DNA from: CADEED01 sp963842515
GTDB lineage: Bacteria > Pseudomonadota > Gammaproteobacteria > Steroidobacterales > Steroidobacteraceae
Direction: 5' to 3'
Assembly: GCA_963842515.1 (NCBI GenBank)
Contig: CAWJGO010000001.1
Span: 124,001-188,000, forward strand
Length of the DNA stretch: 64,000 nucleotides
The number at the start of each line of letters is the position of its first letter. Within the stretch, counting starts at the first letter, position 1. The position numbers and the translations under genes are program-made. Under the pieces are notes generated by a model. That model was given only the letters and a program-made list of their open reading frames with translations, was not told where the DNA came from and ran no database searches. This document shows, piece after piece, positions 53,998-62,319 of the stretch.

Positions 53998-54563
53998 GAG
54001 TTCAACCTGTCGCTGAAGTATTGAAGCCGGGCCCGGCGACCCCGCGCGCGCCGCGTGAGCACCAGGTTCCACACCAACGCACCTGCCACATAGGCAGCTG
54101 CAACACCTGCCGCTATCAGCCCGAGAGATGAAATGGCGCTGACATATCGCAGCTGCGCGGCGGTCACCATGACTATCGAAAACAATGCGAGGAAACTTCC
54201 GGCACGCCCCAGACGCAATTGCTCCGCGATCCAGTCCTCGCGCGCGATCGAATCTTTCAACGACTGCAAGGCGTCAACGGCGCCCGAGGAGGCGGGCTCG
54301 CGGCGCATGCGCACCATGACCGCCGCGGAGACGATGGCGAACACGGCAACGACCACTCCCACCCATGGATACATCAACACCGCAAGCCACGTCGCGGCGA
54401 CCACACCGAGGACAGCACCTGCAACCTCCACGAGTGTGACCAACAGCATCTGCCGGCGCTGACGTTTGAGATGCTGGTCGATTTCGTCGACCGATACCGC
54501 GGCGGCATCGGCCTGCCACATCTTCGCAAGATCGTTCCATTCGGACGCCGGTATCTCGTTCAT
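53994..54563 (-). CDS. Membrane protein, probable anti-sigma partner of the ECF factor
   Basis: 189 residues. A cytosolic N-terminus (MNEIPASEWNDLAKMWQAD) precedes two paired membrane helices (about 37-80) and two more in the C-terminal half (about 120-165), ending in a basic tail. It overlaps the sigma factor gene by 4 bases, the usual place for an anti-sigma factor, and its start resembles other small ECF-partner membrane proteins. No zinc-binding ZAS motif (HxxxCxxC) is present, so the mode of sigma control, if any, is not the classical one. Confidence 0.65.
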   Translation of the reverse strand: MNEIPASEWNDLAKMWQADAAAVSVDEIDQHLKRQRRQMLLVTLVEVAGAVLGVVAATWLAVLMYPWVGVVVAVFAIVSAAVMVRMRREPASSGAVDALQSLKDSIAREDWIAEQLRLGRAGSFLALFSIVMVTAAQLRYVSAISSLGLIAAGVAAAYVAGALVWNLVLTRRARGRRARLQYFSDRLNS

Positions 54564-55060
54564 GGTGGTGCCTCGAGCATGGCGCGCAGCATGTCGCGCG
54601 CACGGGTGCCGCGGATTGCCACGGCATTGGCCGTCAGTCCCAATGTGTCGGCGATCTCGGCCGGTGTGAATCCTTCCAGCAGCAACACCGCGACTTCACG
54701 ATAGGCAATCGGCAATGTGCGAACCAGGGCGATGAGACGCCGGCTTTCATCGCCCCGGATTGCCAGTTCCTCTGGCGTCGGCGCGGTGGCGGCGAGATCT
54801 TCGGAGAGTTCGATCAGCGCCGGCTGGCGTACGGCGCGGCTGATGTGCGTGACGATGCGGTGATGGGCGATGCGTGCCACATAGGTGCGTTCCGAACACT
54901 GGTGCCGGAACGCCGGCCATGCACGCCAGATCGCCACGAGAATGTCCTGCGCGAGGTCGCGCGCCAGGTCGGGGTTCGCCTCGTGGCTGGCGGCCATGCG
55001 CCGCGCCAGGGCGGAATGGTCGCGCAGGATTGCTTCTAGGCTTGATTCGGCATCGACCAT
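54560..55060 (-). CDS. ECF-type RNA polymerase sigma factor
   Basis: 166 residues with sigma region 2 (residues about 10-75: ANPDLARDLAQDILVAIWRAWPAFRHQCSERTYVARIAHHR) and region 4 (about 105-160: LPIAYREVAVLLLEGFTPAEIADTLGLTANAVAIRGTRAR). Directs transcription of an unknown regulon, probably including its own operon with the membrane partner and the OpgC-like acyltransferase. All three genes overlap by ATGA junctions. The promoter should lie in 55061-55100, just beyond the terminator of the TonB receptor gene. Confidence 0.88.
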   Translation of the reverse strand: MVDAESSLEAILRDHSALARRMAASHEANPDLARDLAQDILVAIWRAWPAFRHQCSERTYVARIAHHRIVTHISRAVRQPALIELSEDLAATAPTPEELAIRGDESRRLIALVRTLPIAYREVAVLLLEGFTPAEIADTLGLTANAVAIRGTRARDMLRAMLEAPP

Positions 55061-55098
55061 TCAGGAAGCCATAGTCTCCGGACTGCCCCGGACCTTTC

Positions 55099-55140
55099 AA
55101 AATGAAAAAGGCGCCGCCTGGAGTGTATCCAGGCGGCGCC
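55099..55140 (-). terminator. Intrinsic terminator of the TonB receptor gene
   Basis: A perfect 13-base stem (GGCGCCGCCTGGA at 55110-55122 with its complement at 55128-55140) and a 5-base loop. On the minus strand the stem is followed by a T-rich tract (CTTTTTCATTTTG, 55098-55110), so it stops leftward transcription about 60 bases after the receptor stop codon and before the sigma-factor operon. Confidence 0.9.
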
Positions 55141-55202
55141 CGTTCAAATGGAGACTTGAGCCGCCCGCGAGCGCGGCTGCGTCAGTCCCCAGCCCCCTCT
55201 AG

Positions 55203-58100
55203 TTAGAATCCGAACTTCGCCGTCACCGCCCAGAAGCTGCCGGGCAGGTCGTAGGTCCCCGCGTCGTAGCCATTGAGCGAGCAGCTGTAGCAGATCGGCG
55301 GATCCTCACCGAAGATGTTGTTCACGCCGAGCGCGAGCTTGAAGTTGTCCATGCCGAAAGCGCGGGTCCACGCCACCTGGGCATCGTTATAGATCGCTGA
55401 ATCGAGCGTGTGGAATGTCTGCGCGGCACTGCACCCCGGCACGGCCGTGGTCAGCGCATTGCCGCAGAACTCGTCGACCGAGTCGATGTAGCGGGTGCTG
55501 AAGCTCGCTTCCCAGGAGCCCTTCTCCCAGCCGAGCTGCAGGTTGGCCTGCAGTTTCGGAATGGCGCTGTCGCTCACCTCGATGCCGACCGTGCGCTGCG
55601 AGACGATGCCGTCGGTGTCCGTCGCCGTGAAATCGTTGACGCGCGTGGCCTGCAGGCCCGCGCTCAAGGTACCCCATGACAACGCATTACCGCGCCAGTC
55701 GATCTTGAAATCGAAGCCGTCGGTCTCGAGAGTTCCCAGATTGTCGAGGAAGTTGTTAGGCGGGTTGAGGTTGCCGCTGGCCGCGCGTGTGAACGGCGAA
55801 CACAGCGTGGCGTCGGTGCCGCCGGCGCCGAGGCAGGCGTTGAGCAGCGCCGCCAGATCACGGGCCTGGACACCGCTTTCGATCTCGTGACGGTAGTAGG
55901 TGAGCTCGAAAGTCAGCCGTTCCGCGAACCCCTCGGCCCAGGTGGCGTTGTGCACGACTCCCACGGTGAAGCTGTCCGACTTCTCGGGCTGCAGATCGGG
56001 GTTGCCGCCGGTGAACGTGGTGATCTGGGTATTGGCCTGTTCGAAGCCGGACTGCACTCCCTGTGCGCGGCAGGCGGTTTCGAGTGGCGTAGTGTTCGCG
56101 CCGTCACCATCGAACACGACCGGCGGAACTCCCGTGGGGCCGCAGGGATCGGTGAGGGTCGCCGCGAACTGCGTGAGCCCGAACAGCTCGCCCAGGTTTG
56201 GCGCACGGAAGCCGGTCGAATACGTACCGCGAAGCGCGATTGCCTCGATCGGCTGCCAACGCATGCCGACCTTTCCCGTGGTCTCGTTGCCGAAGGTGGA
56301 GTAGTCGGAATAGCGCACGGCAGCGCTCGCATCCAGCGTCTCGAACAGCGGGAAGCTGAACTCCGCATACAGCTCGTTTACATCGTAGTCGGCGGCCACC
56401 GGCGCGGCGAAGGAGTCCTGCGATTCGCCCGTGGCGCGAAGCGGATCGGGCTGGAACTCGCCTTCGTACTTGCGATGCTCGGCGCCCACCGCGAATCCCG
56501 CGGTTCGATCGCCGATGTCGAACAGGTCACCGGTGATGTTGGCCGACAACAATTGCAGCGTTTGTTTGGAAGAATCGATCTGCGTGGTGCGGATGTAGTC
56601 GATCATCTCCTGCGTGAACGGCCGCCCCTGCCCGCCGAACAAGTCGAGCGGCGTGCACCCCGGCACCAGCGCGCAGATGGCCGGATCGCCGAGCGCGATC
56701 TGGATTTTCCCGATGTTGTAGCCATTCGTGAAAGTCTGCGACGCGTTGTTCTCCGAGCTCGCGAAGTTCACGTCCCAGTGGAAGCGGCTGTCGGTGCCGA
56801 AGTTTCCCTCGATCCCTAAATTGAAGTACCAGGTATCGACATCCTGGTTGAACAGCCGTGGACCGACTTCCACGGGACGGCGCGTGACGACCGCGAAGTT
56901 GCTCGCGGCATCGAGGTCGATGCCGAACGGATTGAAGGGATTCAACGCCGAGATCGAGATCGAGTCGGCCAGCCCCCCGGTGCCGGCGTTGGGCCCGACG
57001 AATATGGGTTCCGGCGCGGCACGATTGCTGGATTGCCGGTTGTTGAACAGGCCCTTCACGTTGACGCTCACGTTGTCGGTGAGGGCGAAGGACATGCGCG
57101 CGAACATCGATTTGCGCTGCGACGGTGTGAGCAGCAGGTTGAAGGGGGAATAGTTGAAACGATCGGCGCCACCGAAGTTGTGATAGGTGCCGGCGGCCGG
57201 ATCGGCGGGATTCCACACGGGCGTGGTCGTATCGTTGTTGAGTGTCAGGTCGTAGAAATCGTCGGGGGTCGTGCACGAACCATAGGTGCTCGCGGGGCGT
57301 GCCGGGTCGCAGAAGACGAAGCGACCCTGTGGAATGCCGGAACTTCCGGCCGCGAGGCCTGCAAGCGGCTGCGGAAATGACGACTGGTCCCATTCACCCG
57401 AGTCGATACCCTCCTGCTCGTAGTAGCTCGCGACAAACAGGCCTGAGAAGCGCTCCCCTCCCCCGCCTAACGTGATGCTCGCGTCGGTAGTTGGGCCGCC
57501 GAGCTCGTACTCGCCGCGATAGGCATTGAGCTCGACACCGTCGAATGACTTGCGCGTGATGATGTTGACCACGCCGGCGATGGCATCCGAACCATAGATC
57601 GCCGACGCGCCGTCTTCGAGCACCTCGATGCGCTCGATGATGCTCATGGGAATGGTATTCAGATCCGCAGCGCCGGACACACCCGACGCCGAGGATTCAT
57701 TCACCCAACGTATGCCATCGACGAGCACGAGCACGCGCTTGCTGCCGAGGTTGCGCAAATCCACTTGCGCTGAGCCTGCGCCGATGCCGCCGCCGTCGGC
57801 CGGGTAGCCGAAGTTGCCGGAGGAGTTGAATTTCGCGTTGAGGGCTTTGCCCCCCGCGGTCACCTGCTGCAACAACTCGCCGACGCTGGCGAGGCCGGTG
57901 CGATCGATGGCGGCCCGGTCGATGATGGAAACAGGTTGTTGGGAGTTGGCGCTCGACTGGACGATGCGCGAGCCGGTGACGACGACCTCTTGCATGCTGG
58001 CGTCGTCCGGCGGGGCGTCCTGCGCCACCGCGGTAGCGGCGGACAGAATAGATAGGAGCAGAATCTGCGGCGCAATCCGATTCGTGACGGGATTTTTCAT
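55203..58100 (-). CDS. TonB-dependent receptor
   Basis: 965 residues, complete. Signal peptide (LLLSILSAATAVAQD), a plug with EVVVTGSRIV, LRNLGSKRVLVLVDGIRW and IERIEVLEDGASAIYGSDAIAGVVNIIT, then a long beta-barrel ending in an aromatic residue (AVTAKFGF), the usual outer-membrane insertion signal. TYSTGFRAPNLGELFG and NPDLQPEKSDSFTVGV are typical barrel segments. Belongs to the large receptors often tied to polymer or glycan uptake, but no degradative gene is adjacent. Several paired cysteines in extracellular loops (CDPARPASTYGSC, CALVPGC) suggest disulfide-stabilised loops. Confidence 0.95.
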   Translation of the reverse strand: MKNPVTNRIAPQILLLSILSAATAVAQDAPPDDASMQEVVVTGSRIVQSSANSQQPVSIIDRAAIDRTGLASVGELLQQVTAGGKALNAKFNSSGNFGYPADGGGIGAGSAQVDLRNLGSKRVLVLVDGIRWVNESSASGVSGAADLNTIPMSIIERIEVLEDGASAIYGSDAIAGVVNIITRKSFDGVELNAYRGEYELGGPTTDASITLGGGGERFSGLFVASYYEQEGIDSGEWDQSSFPQPLAGLAAGSSGIPQGRFVFCDPARPASTYGSCTTPDDFYDLTLNNDTTTPVWNPADPAAGTYHNFGGADRFNYSPFNLLLTPSQRKSMFARMSFALTDNVSVNVKGLFNNRQSSNRAAPEPIFVGPNAGTGGLADSISISALNPFNPFGIDLDAASNFAVVTRRPVEVGPRLFNQDVDTWYFNLGIEGNFGTDSRFHWDVNFASSENNASQTFTNGYNIGKIQIALGDPAICALVPGCTPLDLFGGQGRPFTQEMIDYIRTTQIDSSKQTLQLLSANITGDLFDIGDRTAGFAVGAEHRKYEGEFQPDPLRATGESQDSFAAPVAADYDVNELYAEFSFPLFETLDASAAVRYSDYSTFGNETTGKVGMRWQPIEAIALRGTYSTGFRAPNLGELFGLTQFAATLTDPCGPTGVPPVVFDGDGANTTPLETACRAQGVQSGFEQANTQITTFTGGNPDLQPEKSDSFTVGVVHNATWAEGFAERLTFELTYYRHEIESGVQARDLAALLNACLGAGGTDATLCSPFTRAASGNLNPPNNFLDNLGTLETDGFDFKIDWRGNALSWGTLSAGLQATRVNDFTATDTDGIVSQRTVGIEVSDSAIPKLQANLQLGWEKGSWEASFSTRYIDSVDEFCGNALTTAVPGCSAAQTFHTLDSAIYNDAQVAWTRAFGMDNFKLALGVNNIFGEDPPICYSCSLNGYDAGTYDLPGSFWAVTAKFGF

Positions 58101-58372
58101 GGCTCACCTTCCTGATTGGTGGTTCGCCGTCCCCCTCCCGGGACGTGTGCCGCAATCAATACGCCTCACCAAGTCAAAAGAAAAGAGTCATTGTGGTGAA
58201 TGTGCGACCGGCGATTGCCCGGATGCGCTAGTCCGAAGCAGACATTGTAGATTTTACGCAACAGTAACGGACGAGTGCATCGAGGCATCTTGTCGGCACG
58301 CATCGAGGCGTTTGCCCGTTTCCCGGCACAGGCGCGTCTGGTAAATCACCGTGCCGGGGGAATGGAGTCTTC

Positions 58373-59482
58373 ATGAAGAACAAATGGCGCGCACGCGCAC
58401 GCTGGTGTTGGATTTTTTTTCTTGCCGCATTTGCCATGCCTGCCGCTGCGCAAGACGGAGCCAGCTTCTACGGCATGCTTCGCTCTCGCGACTTGACCCC
58501 TTTCGGTTTCCTGCGTCTCGACATGCGTCCCGCGCATTCGATGAACATCGAACCGCACAGTTTCGCGTTCGAAGCGGAGCTCGGCTATCAGAACACCTGG
58601 GCGTTGAGCCGTAACGTCGAGAAATACCTCACTTCGCTCGAACCTTCCGGGCGTCGCGAAATCGGTCCGGCCGAGATCGATGCCATCCGCAACCTGCCCG
58701 GCGAGAGCTATCTACTCGACGTCGAGTCCGCCACGCTCGACGTGTCGGTGCACTACAAGATCTCGAGTCAATGGAGCGTGTATGCCATCGCCACCGCGGT
58801 GTCGTACCACGGCGGTTTCATGGATTCGGGCATTGAGGGTTTCCACGAAGCCCTGGGGTTCAGCACCTTTGGCCGTCCCGCCGCCGCGCGTAACGACACC
58901 CATCTGATCTACGATCTGAAAAGCGCGCAGGTCGTGTTGTCCGAGGCACCGAAGAGCCCGGGATTCCTCGACCCCACGTTCGGCCTGCGGTACACCGGCT
59001 TCAAACTACCTGGCAAGTGGCAGATGTCGGTGGAAACGGCCGTCAAGGTGCCGTTCGACGGCGCGCGCCCGCTGCTCTCCACCGGCCGGACCGACTACGG
59101 AATGCAGGCGTCAGTAAGGCGATTGGGTCACCGCAATGCCCTGCACATGGACTTTGCTGCGGTGTATTACGCCGGCGAGGAGCTGCCTGCACCGCACGAC
59201 GCCCAGGTGGTCCCCACCATCGTCATCGGCTGGGAACGGAAGCTGACTGGCCGCACGAACTTCAACCTCCAGGCCTACGCCAGCAAGAGCGTGTATGGGC
59301 GCGAGCAGACAGATCTGGATGAGCTGTTGAGCGACAAGTACCAGCTCAGCCTCGGGCTGCGCCACCGCTTCGACTGCTGCGTGGTGTCGTTCGCGATTAC
59401 CGAGAATCTGCAGAACTTCAGCAACACACCGGACGTCGGCTTCCAGATGGGCTTCGCCTGGGTACCGAGGCTCAAGCCCTAG
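58373..59482 (+). CDS. DUF3187 family outer-membrane-type protein
   Basis: 369 residues with a signal peptide (WCWIFFLAAFAMPAAAQ). The mature protein has alternating amphipathic strands (SFAFEAELGYQNTW, KWQMSVETAVKVPF, LSLGLRHRFDCCVVSFAITENL) consistent with a beta-barrel, and the layout matches DUF3187 proteins: an opening GMLRSRDLTPFGFLRLDMRPAHS, a central YHGGFMDSGIEGFHEALG and a terminal PDVGFQMGFAW. Function not known. Monocistronic; divergent from the TonB receptor (272-base gap, no other gene seen) and 2 bases short of the convergent diguanylate-cyclase gene. Confidence 0.85.
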   Translation: MKNKWRARARWCWIFFLAAFAMPAAAQDGASFYGMLRSRDLTPFGFLRLDMRPAHSMNIEPHSFAFEAELGYQNTWALSRNVEKYLTSLEPSGRREIGPAEIDAIRNLPGESYLLDVESATLDVSVHYKISSQWSVYAIATAVSYHGGFMDSGIEGFHEALGFSTFGRPAAARNDTHLIYDLKSAQVVLSEAPKSPGFLDPTFGLRYTGFKLPGKWQMSVETAVKVPFDGARPLLSTGRTDYGMQASVRRLGHRNALHMDFAAVYYAGEELPAPHDAQVVPTIVIGWERKLTGRTNFNLQAYASKSVYGREQTDLDELLSDKYQLSLGLRHRFDCCVVSFAITENLQNFSNTPDVGFQMGFAWVPRLKP

Positions 59483-59484
59483 GT

Positions 59485-62319
59485 TCAAGCAGTGCTGCGC
59501 GACTCGAAATCGTCTTCTTCGCACTCGGCGCGCGCGCGCAGCGCGGTGGTCACCGTGCTGTCGCCCGCGGTAAGCATGGCGGTGGCGTTGAATTCCACGA
59601 TCCAGGCGAGGCACTTGTCGGCCGGGAGAGCGCGCGAGTAACGGAAGCCTTGCGCAAAGTCGTAACCCGCGGCGGCGAGGAACCTCGAGTCCCACTCGCT
59701 TTCCACACCTTCGGCGACCAGCTCCAGTTTGAGCGCGTGTGCCATCTGCGCGGTGGACTCGACGATGATGCGATCGTCGCTGTTGTTGCGCATGCCCATG
59801 ACGAACGATTTGTCGAGCTTGAGCGAGTGCACCGGCAGGTCGCGCAAATAACCGAGCGACGAATAGCCCGTGCCGAAATCATCGATGGAGATGAGGACTC
59901 CTAGCTTGTCGATTTCCTGGATGACCCGCAGGGCGCGCGCCGGGTCCAGCATCATCGCGCTCTCGGTTATCTCCAGCTCGAGCGAAGCGGCGGTCACACC
60001 GGACTTCTCGAGCAGCTGACGCAGCTGTGCCGGGAACCCGGTGTCCTGCAGCAGCCGCGCCGAAAGGTTCACGGCGATACGCACGTGCACGCCGCGCTCG
60101 CGCCAGGCGCGGATCTGCCCGAGCGCGCCGCGCAATGTCCATTCGGTGAGCGGCCGGATCAGGTCGGTGGCTTCGGCGATGGCAATGAATTCGTCGGGGC
60201 CGATCGCGCCCTGCGTCGGATGGAACCAGCGCAACAGCGCTTCGGCGCTTTCCACCATGCCGCTGCGTAGATTGACCTGCGGCTGAAAATGCAGCTGGAG
60301 CGCGTTGTTGGCGATGGCCGCGCGCAGCTCACCGCCGATCGCGAGCCGGCGCACGGTGTTCTCGTCATGCGCGACGTCGTAATACTCGAAAGGGGTGCCG
60401 CGGCGCTTGGCCACGTACATGGCCACATCCGCATGCCGCAGCAGCGTCTGTGCGTCGCTCGCGTCCTGCGGAAAGCGTGCAATGCCGATGCTCACGCCCA
60501 CTTCCAGCGAAATGCCGGCGACGTCGATGGGTTTGCGCAGGCAGTCCACGAGCAGTTGCGAGGCATTGGCGATGACTTCGTTGTTCTCGGGGCGGCTGAT
60601 CAGGACGGTGAATTCGTCGCCGCCGATGCGCGCGATGAGGCCGCGATCGCCCAAGGCCTGCTGGAATCTCTGCGCCACCTCGCACAACACGCGGTCGCCG
60701 ACGTTGTGGCCGAGCGTGTCGTTGACCTCTTTGAACCGGCAAAGATCGAGCATGAGCAGCGCCAGATGTGGCCGTGGAGCGTCCGCGCCCAGCGCCGCCT
60801 CGAGGTTCGAAAGCAGCGCGGCGCGGTTCGGCAGGCCGGTGAGCGAGTCATGCGTGGCCTGGTGCTGCAGCCGGCGCTGTTGCGCGCGACGCTCGCGAAT
60901 GTCGCGCACGATGGCGGTGTACAGCCGCTCGGAATTGAGCCGAACGCGGCTGACGGAAATCTCCACCGGAAACACTTCGCCATTGAGCGTGCGTGCATCG
61001 CACTCGCGGATTTCGCCATGCAGGGCGCCAAGCCGCGGGCCCGCACCGTCGCCCGCGAGCAGCGTGATGAATTTGGCGATCGGCTCATCGATGAGCTCAT
61101 AGGATGCGCACCCGAACAGGCGCGACGCGGCGGGGTTGGCGGTCTTGATGATGCCGGCGTCATCCACGCACACGATGCAGTCGGTCGAGGAATGCACCAC
61201 GCTCTTGAGCAGGGCATCGCGGCGACGCATGCCGACGGCGTACGCCAGCGCACGCCAGGTCTGCGCCTCCAGCGAGCGCACGGTGACCGCGATGAACAGC
61301 AGCGCGCTCACGAGCAGCGGCGCCGCGGTATCCAGCATCGTGCGATCGTATTTGAAGACTACGAGCGAAAGGCCCCCGATGGCCGCCATCGACACCGCGA
61401 GTACGGCCAGGTTGCGCAACCAACGCGCCCCTCTCTTGCCGCTGTAGAGCAACGCGATGAGCGCCGTCCACAACGCCAGCACACCGAGTGAGGTCAGGCG
61501 CGACGGAACCCGCGGTGCGCCCGCGTTCACCGTTTCGGCCGCCAGTGCCTGGACCACGATGCCCGGCAGCGTTCGATAAACCGGCACGGACAACATGTCG
61601 CCGAGCTCGATTGCGGTGCCGCCGACGAATACCGTCTTGCCGGCCAGTGCTTCGCGCGGCACTTGTCCGTCCAGCAGGTCGAGATAGGAAACGTAGGCGA
61701 ACGAGGTCGGCGAGATGGAGAAGTCGATGAACACTTCCTGCTCGTCGGGCAGCAGACGCTGCGGATCGATGACCGTCGGCAGGCGCTGGCCCTCGATGGT
61801 CCAGAAGTTGCGCCAACTGCGCGTGAGGCCGTCGGCCCCGGGCGGCTCGCCATTGACCACGGCGCGCTCGGTGCGGCGCGCAAAGCGGCGCAGCGGAGCG
61901 GCGGTGATCAGCGTTTGTTCCGTGCCGCTCGAATGCTGGAAGTAGGTAGGCAGGATCACCGCGTAGTCACGCGGTTTCGCGAGCGCGGCTTCGAGCAGTG
62001 CGTCATCGAGCGCATTCGACTGCGAGCTGAAATCGATGTCGAGGAATACCGAACGAGGCGCGGCGGGCGTGAGCTGCTCGATCAGCTTGGCGTGATGACG
62101 GCGCGGCCATGGCCATTGATCGAGCACCGTGATGCTGTTCGCGTCGATGCCGACGATGACGATGTCCGAATCGACTTCGTGCGTGAGAAATCTTGCGCGC
62201 GCATCGACGGCCGCGTTCTCGAGCGGCCGCAGCCGGCCGCTGGCACTCAAGATCGCGACCAGTGCAAATGCGGCCAGTGCGGTGAGCCACCAGCCATGAC
62301 GCCGGGCGAATCGCATCAT
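59485..62319 (-). CDS. CHASE2-PAS-GGDEF-EAL membrane signalling enzyme
   Basis: 944 residues. One N-terminal membrane helix, a periplasmic CHASE2 sensor (about 30-270, including IVIVGIDANSITVLDQWPWPR and GKTVFVGGTAIELGDM), three further helices (about 275-350), a PAS domain (about 375-490), then GGDEF (RIGGDEFTVL near 565) and EAL (AEALLRWFHP near 690, DDFGTGYSSLGYL, KLDKSFV, AEGVES). Both catalytic motifs are intact, so it may make and degrade c-di-GMP. It overlaps the FecR gene by 4 bases (ATGA); CHASE2 enzymes are commonly paired with FecR-domain proteins, which probably modulate the sensor. Confidence 0.92.
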   Translation of the reverse strand: MMRFARRHGWWLTALAAFALVAILSASGRLRPLENAAVDARARFLTHEVDSDIVIVGIDANSITVLDQWPWPRRHHAKLIEQLTPAAPRSVFLDIDFSSQSNALDDALLEAALAKPRDYAVILPTYFQHSSGTEQTLITAAPLRRFARRTERAVVNGEPPGADGLTRSWRNFWTIEGQRLPTVIDPQRLLPDEQEVFIDFSISPTSFAYVSYLDLLDGQVPREALAGKTVFVGGTAIELGDMLSVPVYRTLPGIVVQALAAETVNAGAPRVPSRLTSLGVLALWTALIALLYSGKRGARWLRNLAVLAVSMAAIGGLSLVVFKYDRTMLDTAAPLLVSALLFIAVTVRSLEAQTWRALAYAVGMRRRDALLKSVVHSSTDCIVCVDDAGIIKTANPAASRLFGCASYELIDEPIAKFITLLAGDGAGPRLGALHGEIRECDARTLNGEVFPVEISVSRVRLNSERLYTAIVRDIRERRAQQRRLQHQATHDSLTGLPNRAALLSNLEAALGADAPRPHLALLMLDLCRFKEVNDTLGHNVGDRVLCEVAQRFQQALGDRGLIARIGGDEFTVLISRPENNEVIANASQLLVDCLRKPIDVAGISLEVGVSIGIARFPQDASDAQTLLRHADVAMYVAKRRGTPFEYYDVAHDENTVRRLAIGGELRAAIANNALQLHFQPQVNLRSGMVESAEALLRWFHPTQGAIGPDEFIAIAEATDLIRPLTEWTLRGALGQIRAWRERGVHVRIAVNLSARLLQDTGFPAQLRQLLEKSGVTAASLELEITESAMMLDPARALRVIQEIDKLGVLISIDDFGTGYSSLGYLRDLPVHSLKLDKSFVMGMRNNSDDRIIVESTAQMAHALKLELVAEGVESEWDSRFLAAAGYDFAQGFRYSRALPADKCLAWIVEFNATAMLTAGDSTVTTALRARAECEEDDFESRSTA

